Shown piece by piece: positions 1 through 10,672 of a DNA stretch of 64,000 bases. Position 1 is the first letter of the stretch. Each line of letters begins with the position of its first letter. The stretch covers positions 18,149,371 through 18,213,370 of the forward strand of contig CM041298.1 in assembly GCA_023052935.1 (NCBI GenBank). Direction: 5' to 3'. The position numbers were made by a program, and so were the translations under genes. The notes beneath the pieces are model-generated. The model made no database searches and was not told the origin of the DNA. It worked only from the letters and a program-made list of their open reading frames with translations. This stretch comes from Piezodorus guildinii (Eukaryota > Arthropoda > Insecta > Hemiptera > Pentatomidae).

Positions 1-610
1 TATTTTCGGAGGTTATGTTTTTGAGATATAGTCTGAAGTTTGAAGGTGTTAACTGGGCTATGGCTGGTATGATGGTTGAGCGGTAGGAGGAGTAGACTGG
101 GCATGATGTGAAGAAATGGTGAATATTGTCCGTTGATTTCTTATTGCAGATGGTGCAGTTTTCTATTGGATTGAATCTATGCGTTATGTTTTTCATTGTG
201 ATTTGCTGGAATTTATTGTTAGCAGTCCGGATTTGAGCCATAAGTTTTCTATGCGTAAAGTGCAGGTTGGTTGTGAGGTACATTTGAGTTATTTGGGTTT
301 CATTAAACATTTCTATATAATTCGGACAGTAATTCGACATTTCCATTTTGGTTAAATCGAACATTTTTAAGAGATTTTTATGCCTTTGAATTATATTTTT
401 CCTCTCTTTTGCATTCTTACAATTTGTAATGGTGTCTTTTTCTTTATATGTGCTGATTAGCTGTCTCAGTTGTAGTAAAAAATTCTTTTTTGTGGTATTC
501 GGAAATTCCTCAGCTAATTTATTGAGTTTCGTAAGACATATTTTTGGATACATAGAGTCTTCCATGTTTAATATTTTATCGGTCCATTTCAGTGCTTTCC
601 TATGTGTCAT
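1..610 (-). pseudogene. Non-LTR retrotransposon ORF2 C-terminus, open at the window edge
   Basis: On the minus strand an uninterrupted frame of about 203 codons runs from a Met at 610 down to base 1 with no stop, so the real end lies outside the window. An in-frame stop lies just upstream at about 620. The protein has a charged N-terminal stretch and then a Cys/His cluster, CTICNKKSTDNIHHFFTSC, coded near 90-145. Its C-x2-C-x8-H-x5-C spacing matches the zinc-knuckle-like end found after the RT or RNase H of R1/I-type non-LTR elements. Known of the family: this end is thought to bind nucleic acid during target-primed reverse transcription. I infer a 5'-truncated element; no RT or RNase H core is visible. 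It abuts a SINE. The clade is uncertain. Confidence 0.6.
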
Positions 611-652
611 CCTATGCTACAGGATTCAATAGGATAGGAATGTATAATGAGT

Positions 653-812
653 TCCTGACATTGCATTTTTTTACGTCCCCTCCGAAGGTCGATATAACTA
701 AGAATATTTTACTCTCATTAAAAATTCTTATGGCCAATGCTAGGTTTGAACCCTCGAGAATTGGCATTAAAGGTTAATATACAAGCTACTACACCACAGG
801 TGACCCCCTAAG
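653..812 (-). repeat. tRNA-derived SINE (family S1), 5' part
   Basis: On the minus strand it matches the head and body of the S1 SINE seen complete at 30484-30776: a head reading AGGGGGTCACCTGTGG, a B-box-like GGGTTCAAACC and the downstream block around ACGTCCCCTCCGAAGG. The 3' half is missing, so the copy is truncated at about 653. Confidence 0.6.
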
Positions 813-1505
813 AGAATTCTGAAAATTATCGTTCAGTGTAATGCTTCAGCATTTAAATCTTGAAGTTAAACGCCTTATCATCATTCCTAATCCTAATCCA
901 TTTAAATCTTAAAAGAGCAAAGCACAATCTAAATATTTTAGTTTAACCTTTTGATTATAATAATTTTAGAAGTATTACTCATCATAATACTTTTCTCTTC
1001 CTTTTTATTTTATTTTTTTAAAGCCATTTTCAGCTCCACGCTTTTTCCCAAAGGTTAAAAACAATTAAATGATATCGATCGTAAAGCTACTTTTTGTTTT
1101 TTATGACGTCCTTTCAGACTCCAGTTATAGAAAACGGAAGTGGATATTCTACAGAAACCAGTCATGTTCCAATCAGATTGTAAATGTACAGATTAATTAA
1201 CGAAATATATTCTTACCCATCCAGACTGGATTCAAATCGGTCCACATTGGAAAAGCTAAAAGATCGATTAAACACATTCTCACACATTTTTACAATCTAA
1301 TTGTTATAAACTCATAAACTATATACCAAGTATCAACAAGTATAGATGGAAAAATGTTTCATTACAGATTATTCTGCTTATAAAGGTGGTGAACAAATTG
1401 AGGACCCGGTAAGTGTTTTACCACCGGGAACCCTTTATTGTGCCTTAAATGAAAAAAAAAAATACCTGAGTTCGTTTTAAAGCTATTTATTAATTAACAA
1501 AATAT
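813..1505. other. AT-rich stretch without recognisable features
   Basis: No coding similarity or clear repeat was recognised. It contains only short A and T runs. Confidence 0.4.
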
Positions 1506-1734
1506 AATTAATGGGTCAGGTCCCTGTTAATATTTACGGCGGTCGGGCGGCATGCTCATTCATTCTCGTCCTCTCGGAAGTCCTCGGTCCTCGCTCCGGT
1601 CTCTTCCTGTTCTGGATACAGCGGCTGCTGTGTCTGGCTCTGGATGAAGTTCGTTCATGGCGGATATCAGGCGAGGAAGAAGGAAACTCCAGGGGAGACC
1701 CACAGAAGTAAATTCTGTAATTCTGGGCCATCTG
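1506..1734. other. GC-richer island of unknown origin
   Basis: Base composition is clearly richer in G+C than the surroundings. Open frames exist on both strands (1511-1711 plus, 1534-1731 minus), but neither protein has recognisable motifs and the two overlap as mutual shadows. It could be the 3' part of the adjacent SINE or another repeat. Confidence 0.3.
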
Positions 1735-2026
1735 GAAGCCGTGCAGTTTTTGGGCTCAGTACTTGTAGAGATTCGTACTATTTCTAAGTCAACGGACGTG
1801 CAATGAGTCTATTCGACCGAGATCACGCTCAGCCGCCAGGTTTTTCCCCATTTTTGGGTACCCACATCTTTGAGGCTGAGTGTGCCCCAGGAGGGTCTCC
1901 ATACTCCAGGATTGCCCTCCGTCTGTGATAACAGAATAAATAATATTCCGCCACAGCCGGGATTCGAACCCAGGACCCGGAGCACAGTAGACTAGTGCTC
2001 TACCTACTATACCACGCCGCTCCCGA
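1735..2026 (-). repeat. tRNA-derived SINE (family S2)
   Basis: Read on the minus strand from about 2026, the sequence begins GGAGCGGCGTGGTATAGTAG. A pol III A-box-like TGGTATAGTAGGTAGAGC is followed by a B-box GGGTTCGAATCCC near 1960. The spacing is that of a tRNA, but pairing is poor and a long non-tRNA body follows, as in a tRNA-derived SINE. The 3' end is not sharply visible. Not a functional tRNA gene. Confidence 0.6.
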
Positions 2027-2196
2027 ACGTAGATATAAGTTAACACATTTATATTTACATTTCCGTGTATGAGTAATTAATTTTTATTCCAACCTTTTTA
2101 ATTAGCTAATACCCAGTTACATACTTACTACTTCCACTTACCTATACATAAAATATAATGTAGGGGAAAGTATTACGATCAAGAAAATATTCAAAT

Positions 2197-2739
2197 GGCA
2201 ACAGTCTTGGACCGCTCTTGAAAACAACAAACTGAAAAGTGGTCAAACCGAACATCAGCTGCTGGGTCTCATCATCAAGAAAGTGCAGGCGTGAGGAGGT
2301 AGTTATCGCCCGCCTGAGGATTGGACACTGCCGCCTCACTCATGAGCACCTCATGGCACGAAGGAATCCACCTTGACGTCAACTGTGTAAAGTGACTCTC
2401 ACAGTAAGTCATATTGTTGAAGAGTGTCCTCGTTACAGTAGGGGATTTGTAAAATGTGGCGTACCACGTAAAGTCTCGGAGGCATTGAGCGATAGTGATC
2501 GGGCCGATGGTGTCATTCAATCGGTGAAGAACATTCGTTTATATCACCTCATTTAACACATTCAGGCTATTTTACGCACTTTTTGATATTTTTTACTCAC
2601 AATTTTTATCTATTTATTTATTTTTGTTTTTATTAAATATTTATTATATATTTTTTATGCTAATCATCGTGTTTGCAGTTCAGATTAAATCATCATGTTT
2701 ATTGTTCCTATTGTTCTGTTTTATTCTTATTGATATCGT

Positions 2740-2770
<31 letters not shown>

Positions 2771-2858
2771 CCTTATCATCGTCTTCTGAAGATGTTTTGG
2801 GCAATAATAACTACTCGCAGTTTTTCGCTCTTAAAACCAAAACAACAAAAACAACAAC
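2197..2858 (+). pseudogene. I-like non-LTR retrotransposon 3' end with short coding remnant
   Basis: Plus-strand translation of 2197-2555 gives WQQSWTALENNKLKSGQ, then a frameshift near 2293, then EEVVIARLRIGHCRLTHEHL, one stop, and a Cys/His cluster QLCKVTLTVSHIVEECPRY ending in KNIRLYHLI and a stop at about 2553. This is the region after RNase H in I-like elements. A 3' UTR with a T-run (about 2742-2770) and an A/C-rich tail follow. The target-site duplication is AAATATTCAAAT (2185-2196) / AAATATTCGAAT (2859-2870). The antisense frame 2275-2520 is a shadow of this coding piece. The minus copy at 5538-6109 is the same family. 5'-truncated and dead. Confidence 0.7.
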
Positions 2859-3410
2859 AAATATTCGAATTCCAATTGCCACCCTCAAATACACATTTGA
2901 GGGTCCCTTGATGACTATGTCCCGCAATAAAAGTCTAAGTTTGGTATGCATATCTCGAAAACAATGACTTATATTAAACAACTGATTTTTAAATTTATTT
3001 TAGAAACGTTTATACTTGTATTTCATATGTATAACAGCTTTTTCAGCAAAAACGGGGAACCATATTTGCAACTTTATACTTGCGTTTAGTCACTTTTTAC
3101 GATTTTCTCGATCATTTTAATTAAGCTCAGTCTATTGATGTTAAATTAGATGGGCTTTAATATCATGTATGTTTCGTTCTGTTTGAAATAACTTTACAGG
3201 ACTTAAATGCCGATATTTTAAATTTTCTTCCTTTTGAGTAACTTTAATATTATAGATTAAAAAAAAAATACTATATAATTTTGTTTACATTGATTAAAAG
3301 CGACTAAATATACAAGTCGATCGAATTTTATAACCAACTAAAGGAGGAAAGAGCCAAAATATTTTTTGGTATTTTTTTCCCACCGGTCACAAGAATAGTA
3401 ATATAGATGT

Positions 3411-3690
3411 ATTGGGTTGTGTCACATGAAATGTCCGATTTCAAGGTAAACGATTTTTATTAAAAATACGATATGAAAACAAGACAATTTTATCCGAAGT
3501 ATTTACCTTCTTTTTCTACACATTTTTCCCAACGTGACACTAACTTTTTTATCCCCGAACTGAAAAACTCTGAGCTTTGAAGTGAAACAAAATCTGAAAA
3601 CGCACTTTTCGCTTGATCATCATTTTCAAAAAGTTATCATTTGACGAAGTTGTCTGAATTCCTGAACCGGTGGTAATCTGTTGGAGACAA
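3411..3690 (-). mobile_element. Mariner-like element, truncated 3' part
   Basis: It starts with the terminal inverted repeat TTGGGTTGTGTCACATGAAA, preceded by TA, as in the mariner at 24190-25073. The rest matches the antisense of the transposase C-terminal region, including the codons for NLDNF and GYKV seen there. Similarity stops near 3690, and the other terminal repeat is absent. It lies inside a family A copy. Confidence 0.65.
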
Positions 3691-4200
3691 GTCTTGTATT
3701 ATTTTTCCCGTATTCTGGGACTTCAAACTTAAAATTTAGGGAAGTTTTTGATTTTAGCAAAAAAAAATTGATGTTTGACCACTGTGAGCTCGCCAATCGT
3801 GTCAAAAAATTAATTAGTATTTATATTTTTTTTCCGTAATCTGAGACCCCAAAGGTTAAATATAGACTAGTTTCAGAATTTAGTCTACCTAAATCGGTCA
3901 TATTTTCCGCTGTACGGCGCACAATAAGCTGTATAAGACAAACCGAATAAAAAAATTTCTATTGTTAGAATTTTTTCCTTAAGAATATCCTAATTTTCTT
4001 GTAGATTAGAAGAAATTAACTATTTCGTCTTTTTAGCATTGATAAAAAGTTGAACTTTGATAAATAATTTTTATAGCTAGATTACTTAATCTGAAACGCA
4101 AGATCCCATTGAAACCCAATCTGTCTATTTTTTTCAACACTACGTTCATTTAAAAGATCTTAAATTGTTATAATTAACGCAGGTAAGTTAAAATCGTGTG

Positions 4201-4675
4201 TTGCGCGTACAAGTGTTTATCATTATTTTTTAACGCATGTGTAAACATTCGTGTTAACGACCTTACAGCGTATGTGCATTTTTTTTTTTTTCAGGCCAAC
4301 CCTTTGTACCTTTTCGTACATACCATCCGTGATTTTCTGACACGCGTTTTCAAAGCCGACTGTCCGAAAGGCAATTAAGTTCATGTCAGTGTTGGGCGAG
4401 GGAGAAGAAAGGGGAGGCGGAAATCATCAAATACGTCATGGAGGCGAATATTGTCGTTAATTAAAAACGGCTTTCGTCGTTACTTCAAAGCTCTGCGATA
4501 GTGAAACAACAAATTGCCGTTTAGGATTGAAACAGAATGCAATGTGCTATTTATTCCTTATAGATGACTATCAGTTTCAACATCCATGTCCATTTTTCAA
4601 TAATAGTTAACTTATGAAATCATTTTCAATCACTCAAAAGTGAATGACAAGACAAAAACACTGCAAATTATACAC
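4201..4675. other. Unassigned AT-rich stretch
   Basis: There is a T-run near 4279-4292. The 60-codon frame at 4196-4378 has no recognisable motif. Nothing else could be supported. Confidence 0.35.
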
Positions 4676-4832
4676 AATAGGTTATTTAATAAAACACAGG
4701 TTTCTTCCGAAAATCAATTTAATTAATTCTTAAAACTTATTTCATCTCTTACGCTATTTGAAAATTCTTAATTTTATTTTAACAACGGAGGTAAGTGAAT
4801 GTCGTGTGATGCGCGCAGCAAAATTTTTTTTA
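4676..4832 (+). repeat. Family A repeat, 3' terminal fragment
   Basis: It matches the last roughly 155 bp of family A: GGTTATTTAATAAAACACAG, then GGAGGTAAGTGAATGTCGTG and a terminal T-run. The 5' part is missing. A jockey fragment follows directly. Confidence 0.6.
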
Positions 4833-5392
4833 AACCCTATTCTTAAACGACAAGAAACTGCTCGACGTTTTCGACTACTTCAACACTTACTAGACAAACG
4901 TTCTAATCTTCCACTTAACTACAAAAGACTCATCTACATGACTATCATAAGGCCGATATGGACTTACGGAGTAGAGCTTTGGGGCTCTACTAAACCATCG
5001 AATTCTTTCCGTATCCAATCCCTACAATCCAAAATCCTCAGTAAAATCCTGAATGCTCCTTACTTTGTCACGAATACACTAATCCATAAAGATCTTAATG
5101 TTCCTTATGTTGCTGATTTGGCCCGATCTAGATACCATTCCTTTCATGGCAAACTCCATTCCCACCCTAATCCTCTAGTTTCAAACCTTTCTTCCTCTTC
5201 GATTCCTGACAATCCTCCGAGGCGTCTGAAAAGGAGATGGCCCCGAGACCTTCTAGTTTAAATCATTTTTAGAGTGCTTCCATTGGGAAGCTTCTCTACA
5301 TGTGTTTCATGCCTTTATATATTTCTTCTAATTTACTAGTTGTATTCCTGTATACAGTTGTAAATTCCAATAAATAAAAAAAAAAAAAAAAC
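4833..5392 (+). pseudogene. Jockey-like non-LTR element (family J1), 3' end
   Basis: The open frame 4758-5261 (entered through flanking repeat DNA) codes from about 4848 for ARRFRLLQHLLDKRSNLPL, then IIRPIWTYGVELWGSTK and SKILNAPYFVTNTLIHKDLN, and ends in PRDLLV. These are hallmarks of the C-terminal third of jockey-type reverse transcriptase proteins (known: ORF2 after the RT palm). A 3' UTR and an A-run (about 5377-5392) follow. No palm motif and no endonuclease are present, so this is a 5'-truncated, inactive copy. The same family recurs at 11150-11998, 18541-19072, 31976-32506 and 57385-58208. Confidence 0.75.
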
Positions 5393-5537
5393 TCTATTCG
5401 GTTTAACGCACATTCAACTATATCATTACTGTTAATATCAATTATTCTTTTTTTATTTTGTAGGAAATTTAATTCTCTATGACAACGAAAAATGTTGCTA
5501 TTTATTTATTAATTAGGAAAAACCTATTTTTTTTTTC

Positions 5538-6109
5538 GTTGTTGTTTTGGTTTTGGTTTTAAGGGCAAAAAACTGCGAGTGGACATCTCCAGAAGACCAT
5601 TAACTAACCTATGATGAGGGAAAACAAAGGACGAAATCAATAAGAATGAAACAGAACAATAGCAACCATAAACATTATGATTTAATTCGAACTGCAAACA
5701 CGATGATTAGCAACAATAGATAAAAAAAAAAATAATAAAAAATAATAAAACAAATAAATAAAAAGTGTGAGTAAAATATCAAAAAGTGCGTAAAATAGTC
5801 CGAATGGGTTAAATGAGGTGATATAAACGAATGTTCTTCACCAATTGAATGACACCGTCGACGGCCCGATCACTATCGCTCAATGCCTCCGAGACTTTAC
5901 CTGGTACGCAACATTTTACAAATTCCCTACTATAACGAGGACACTCTTCAAAAATATGACTTACTGTGAGAGTCACTTTACACAGTTGACATCGAGGTGG
6001 ATCCCTTCGTGCCATGAGGTGCTCATGAGTGAGGCGGCAGTGTCCTATCCTCAGGCGGGCGATAACTACCTCCTCACGCCTGCACTTTCTTGATGATGAG
6101 ACCCAGCAG
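5538..6109 (-). pseudogene. I-like non-LTR retrotransposon 3' end, second copy
   Basis: Minus-strand frame 6015-5809 codes for MARRDPPRCQLCKVTLTVSH and FEECPRY, ending IRLYHLI. This is the same zinc-knuckle C-terminus as the copy at 2197-2858. Coding similarity extends to about 6109 with breaks. The 3' UTR and the A/C-rich tail (read on plus as TCGTTGTTGTTTTGGTTTTG) reach about 5538. The plus-strand frame 5845-6093 is an antisense shadow. The two copies face each other tail to tail around 2.7 kb of DNA. Confidence 0.7.
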
Positions 6110-6129
6110 CATTTTTATCTCGTTATTCG

Positions 6130-6525
6130 GATTCTACGACCTCTGTGAAGTTGGCCCCCCATAGTCGAAAAAATTAATTTTTTTAGAGTTCTGGTAGCCC
6201 CCCAAAGAGTTCTAGAGTTCTCGACAATTTTTAGAAATAGTTCTGTAGTTAACAAGTCACAATAACGACCCAAGTAGCGGGGGGGCTAACTTCACACGTG
6301 TTGCAACTTGGCGGTCTAATAACTTCCTTCCTATTAAGTTTACAAAAAAAATTCAAATAAAAAATGTTAGAACTCTTAGGGGGGCCAACAGAACTCCGAC
6401 TTAAGACAACGATTTCCGAAATAAAAAATTTTAATTTGGAAACAAAAAAAAATTTTAAATTAATGATTACAATTGAATTTCAAAGAGAGTTCCAGTACCC
6501 CCTCGACAAGATCTAAATATTATTA
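6130..6525 (-). repeat. Family D repeat, left inverted arm
   Basis: It contains GTTAGAACTCTTAGGGGGGC and TTTTAATTTGGAAACAAAAA. These are the reverse complement of blocks at about 8050-8200; over 6361-6520 the match is roughly 85 percent by eye. It forms an inverted pair with 7555-8215 around a Penelope-like fragment. Confidence 0.55.
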
Positions 6526-6639
6526 TAGGGACATAATAAAAATAGGTCAATTGGATGAATGCTACATGATAAAAATAATTAGTAGGTTTCTAAATCTTCT
6601 AAACACAGTTTATTACTATAAACTTCAAAACGAGTCTTC

Positions 6640-7555
6640 GTTTCAAGGGCCTTCCCTATCATCAGGACTCACTAAAATGCATCAACAAGTTATCAATTAT
6701 TTATGATAACTTTTTTATATACTAATTAAAAATATATATAACAATGTTACTTAAAAATTATTTTTACTTGAAAGTCGTTTAAAAATTAAAATTTATTCAT
6801 TTTTAATTAAAATTTTGTCAATAATTTATGCCACTAAAATTGTTTTTAAAAAAGCTTAACATTAAGGAAAAACACTCATCTATACTGGCATATTCTTTGG
6901 TCCTTAATGGAATTTATGGCACAATCTATGCAATTTATTTTACAAATAACATTCAGTTTTTCATGTTGTAAAATGGGATCTATAATGTTTAATAAATGAT
7001 TACTTAGTTTATTATGCTTAAATAGTCCTAATCTTATCTGTGGTAAATCAAATTCAACAAGTGTTCTCTTAATTTTTTTTGGATTGATGAGGTATGAATA
7101 GCATTCATTCTTTGATATTGATATATATTTCTATTTCTTTCAGTTATCATCTCTATATCTATCGCAACATTATTACAACCTATTATTATTTTTTTATTAT
7201 TTTCATTCTGGTAAAATCTGTTATAGTTTTTTTTTTTTTTTTACTATTTTTTTGTTTATATTGTAATCAATTTTTGGTTTATTTTTAGTATTATTATCAT
7301 TCAATTCATTGTTATTAACGTTAAGGTTTTTTGTCACGGATTCATTTTTTATTTCATTGTACCAGATTTTATTTATGATTTTTTTCGGATGAAATGTTTT
7401 AATAATACTTTATATACTGTAGTTTTTGTTTCATTTAGATACTCATTGTCAGTTAGCACAATTGATTTTTTTATTAGGTTTTTCATAACATTTATTTTTT
7501 TATATTTTTGGGAGATTGGAGCTGATTATAAAATTTAACCAAAATTTTTTTTTTT
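6640..7555 (-). pseudogene. Degraded Penelope-like element fragment (RT thumb/linker to GIY-YIG start)
   Basis: Minus-strand translation gives, in pieces, MKNLIKKSIVLTDNEYL with KVLLKHF (about 7400-7500), FIPHQSKK near 7090, then IKRTLVEFDLPQIRLGLF and LQHEKLNVICKINCIDC (about 6890-7080), then a stop. In Penelope-like elements a comparable segment links the RT to the GIY-YIG nuclease, the VxYKIxCxxC block being the nuclease start. Frameshifts and stops are present. Further 3' on the same strand, near 6655, CCTGATGATAGGG...CCCTTGAAACG resembles the CTGATGA/GAAAC block at Penelope-like ends. The family call rests on recalled motif patterns only. Confidence 0.45.
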
Positions 7556-8215
7556 ATTTCGAGTTCCAGTAGCCTCCATCAATCTCTATTTTTTAAAAAA
7601 TAAAGGATTAAGATTTTCCTATGTAAAGTTAATAGTATGGGATTTACAAGGCCGCAAAGTTACAAAAAAACAAATTTGACAATCTAAGGGGCCAGAACTT
7701 TTTTATTTCGCATCTCAGAGCAAAATATCTTTATAATTATATTTATATCTAGTGGAGAGGGGACTACCGGAATTCCGGTCAAAAACTTTTTTTTCGGTTA
7801 AATTTTTTAACCCTTTCGAACTTGTAATAATTGGTCAAAATTTCGGGGAAATTTGTTTTTTGGAAATCGTTGTTTTTAGTCGGAGTTCTGTTGGTCCCCC
7901 TAAGAGTTCTAACAATTATTCTTATTTGTTGTTTTCTCCAAAGTTGATAGTATCGGAATTACAAGGCCGTAAAGTTGCAAAAAAAAAAAATTGAAAATGT
8001 AATAGGCCAGAACTTTTTATCTCGCATCTCAGAGCAAAACTTCCAGATAATTTTATTTAGATCTGATCGAGGGGATACCGGAACTCTATTTGAAATTAAA
8101 TTTTAATCAATATTTTTTTTGTTTCCAAATTAAAATTTTATTTTTCGGATATCGTAGTTTTTAGTCGGAGTTCTGTTGGCCCTCTTAAGAGTTCTAATAA
8201 TTCTCTATTATTAAT
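7555..8215 (+). repeat. Family D repeat, right arm, internally duplicated
   Basis: The block around GTCGGAGTTCTGTTGG, AAGGCCG(C/T)AAAGTT and GCATCTCAGAGCAAAA occurs twice in direct order (about 7560-7890 and 7870-8200). The second unit is the inverted partner of 6361-6520. No coding potential was seen. Confidence 0.55.
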
Positions 8216-8330
8216 AATACCCGGGTTATCAGAGAGTCATATCTCTTATAATTTGCTACTTGATCATATAAGATTATTTTTTTATTATTTCTCTTTGTCC
8301 ATCGAGGTGTCTTGATCTCGAAAATGTTTT
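8216..8330 (-). repeat. Family E repeat fragment
   Basis: The reverse complement, with AATCTTATATGATCAAGTAG and ATAAGAGATATGACTC, matches 39385-39470. The two are diverged copies of one element. Class unknown. Confidence 0.4.
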
Positions 8331-8386
8331 CGATTTTTCTATACCTTCAATAATAACCGAGTTTTGGTATAATTACATCTCAATTC

Positions 8387-8663
8387 GTTTGTCTATTTAT
8401 TCATCTAACGCCACTTTATGCTACTAAGGCTAATCGGACGATACTACAGTGGGAGTCCTAAATTTTGCCTATCCAGCTTTTATTAGGATATTGATCTTTA
8501 AGCAGTACCTTACATCATACAGGCTCGGGACCACCTTTTTACGTCCTCTCCGAAAGACGGCATAACTAAGGATTTTTCACTCCTATTAAAAAAATCCTAG
8601 GGCCACCTGCAGGTTTGAATCTGGGACCTTTGGTATAGAAAACTGTTATGCTCTCCACTCTGC
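8387..8663 (-). repeat. tRNA-derived SINE (family S1)
   Basis: It has the S1 body (TAATCGGACGATACTACAGT, CTATCCAGCTTTTATTAGGA) and a degraded B-box GGTTTGAATCTGGGAC on plus, with a (TTTA)-type tail at 8390. Orientation is minus. Confidence 0.65.
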
Positions 8664-9060
8664 ATTTTTTTTTTATTTCGATTACAAAGGTTCATTATTG
8701 AAAAGAATAAACTAAAAAGATGTAGTTGGTTTAAAAAGTGGAATTTAACAATTTTTAATGTTAAAATTCCAAGATTTCTTTTTGGCATGTTGTAAAAAAT
8801 GTGTTATAAAATAATAATCTTTTATATTGGTTAAATAATATGGTACAATGTCGCCGACAGCTTTTAATAATGTTTTAATATTTTTGTTGAAAACATGAAA
8901 TTATGAGTGAGGTTATACAGAGAAGAGTCTAACTATTGCACAGTAATTTTTCCTCTTTTATTTCAAACGTTTGGATGTTAAAATAAAAAGAATTAAAACA
9001 TATTTATTTAGAAAAAGTATAGTACAAAAAACTTGTTACTCAAAAGGTTAAGCCAAAAAA
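8664..9060. other. AT-rich stretch without recognisable features
   Basis: Nothing beyond A/T runs was recognised. The 63-codon minus frame 8597-8788 overlaps the SINE and is judged spurious. Confidence 0.35.
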
Positions 9061-9070
9061 TATAATTGAA

Positions 9071-9350
9071 TTTCCGGGATAGCTCAGTCGGAAAGAGACT
9101 TCGCTACTTTTGTTTTAATTGGACGTTGGCGTATTTAACGTTCCTTCCGGCTTCAATTAAGTCCAACAGGAAACTATCCTACTCTAACCACAGTGAGTAG
9201 ATCGGAATCCATTACGTCAGATGCCGCGATGTAAATTTGAAACCGCACAGGCCGGATTCGAATCAAGGCTACATGACTTCCTCTTGAGACTCTCCACTCC
9301 AATGATTCTCTCAATACTAAGCTGCTAATCCGAAGGTCCAGAGTCCGATT
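9071..9350 (+). repeat. Possible SINE with tRNA-like head
   Basis: CCGGGATAGCTCAGTCGGAA resembles the acceptor/D-arm start and A-box of a tRNA, and GGATTCGAATCAAGGC near 9250 resembles a B-box. The roughly 170-bp distance is far too long for a tRNA gene. A tRNA-derived repeat or a composite is likelier. Confidence 0.3.
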
Positions 9351-9815
9351 AAGGATATGGCAAGATAATTATTTATTCTTCGATTTTAGATGTGATTCAG
9401 TCCTTTTGAAGCTCAAAAAGTAAGTACCGAAAATTGAAAAACAATAATTTGAAATTTACCGTGATCCTTTTCTTGAAGACCGTGATTCACCCTCTTCATT
9501 CAGACAATACTACCGTGGTTCATTCCTCTACCAAACGATAAAATCCCAGCATCGTTCCTATATTTACAGTATCCTTCAAATTCAAGTGACCTTCAAGATT
9601 TTATACTAAATTCCATATGGCCAATACAGGTTTGCCATAATTTAATAAAAACTTAGGTTGCGGAACCAAAAATAATAAAAAAACCCAATAAATTAAATAA
9701 ATAATAATACTAAAATAAAATAATGTAAATGAGAGAGGAAGGAAACTCAAAAGAGATAGACAAAATAAAATAATAATAATATTAAAATGAAAATAATTTC
9801 TTTGAAGAGTTTTTT
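9351..9815. other. Unassigned AT-rich stretch
   Basis: A-rich between about 9650 and 9810. No repeat family or coding similarity was recognised. Confidence 0.35.
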
Positions 9816-10672
9816 ACTTTCACTTACTATCTATAGTAAGGGAAAGTATTGCGATCATGAAAATTTTCGAATTCCAGTTTTCAACGGAAATACAAATTTT
9901 AGGGTCAGGGCCAAATAACCAAGTCCCGCAAAAAGGTCTGTGTGTGTGTGTGTGTGGTAACTCCCGGGCGGAAACGGTAAGTCCTATGAAACTGAAATTT
10001 CATATTTAAGACAAATATACGCCCGAGATGTTACAAAACATTTTTCATCAAAATGAGCTTACAAGAAGAGCCACTTTATACTTTGCATTTTGCACCTTTT
10101 TTTCGATTTTATCGAAAACGGTTCAGACGATTTTGATTAAACTCGCTATATCGATGCAAAATTTAATGGGCTTTAATATAATTTAGGTTTTATTCGGATT
10201 AAAATGGTCTGACAGGGCTTAAATGCTGATATTTTAAATTTACTTTCTCTAAAGTACCTTTAATTTTGTTAAGTCTATAAAAATAACCATATTATGTTGT
10301 TACCACTGATAAAAAACAGGTAAATATATTAATTGAATGAATTCGATATCAATTTTATGTTTTTGAACATAAGAGCAGTAATATTAATGTATAATATACC
10401 GTTAAAGTATAAGATTTTAGAATAAAATATTATCTTATACTCAAGCTTTTAAAAGTTAATAGATCACTCACTATTAAAAAGAAGATAAAACTAACTGATT
10501 ATTTTAGATAATAATATAATAGATTTTTCAATAAAACACATGTTTCTATATAAATTGGATCTAATTAATTATTTAATTTTTGCACGTATTTTTATCTCTA
10601 ACTGTTTTTAAAAATTCTTTCATTGATTTTAAAAGTGGAGGTAAGTGAAAGTCGTGTGTTGTCCGCACCAGA
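9816..10672 (+). repeat. Family A repeat, near full length
   Basis: It begins ACTTTCACTTACTATCTATA and ends GGTAAGTGAAAGTCGTGTGT...GCACCAGA, bordered by TTTTTT on both sides; about 857 bp. It contains GAAAATTTTCGAATTCCAGT, the (TG)n tract beside AAAAAGGTCT (9923-9955), and the A-run/T-rich middle found in all copies. No coding capacity. The inverted 12-bp ends and the adjacent palindrome CTTACTATATATAGTAAG (degenerate here) suggest a non-autonomous DNA element. Confidence 0.75.

Larger units (their letters stand above)
2155..4200 (+). repeat. Family A repeat, old copy split by two insertions
   Basis: The 5' end (GGGGAAAGTATTACGATC, 2162-2180) and the body resuming at 2859 (AAATATTCGAATTCCAATTG) are adjacent in other copies. 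They are separated here by an I-like retroelement (2197-2858) flanked by a 12-bp target-site duplication. A mariner remnant interrupts the body at about 3411. The 3' end (GGTAAGTTAAAATCGTG) is near 4182-4198. Identity to the consensus is low, so this is an old copy. Confidence 0.6.

Noticed and set aside
2275..2520. ORF similar to 5845-6093 (FTWYATFYK, THQLTSRWIPSC-like)
   Set aside because: Both are antisense shadows of the I-like knuckle region; the similarity comes from the shared retroelement.
9071..9145. Possible tRNA gene (GGATAGCTCAGTCGGAA)
   Set aside because: No T-arm at tRNA distance and no acceptor pairing; treated as a SINE-like head.
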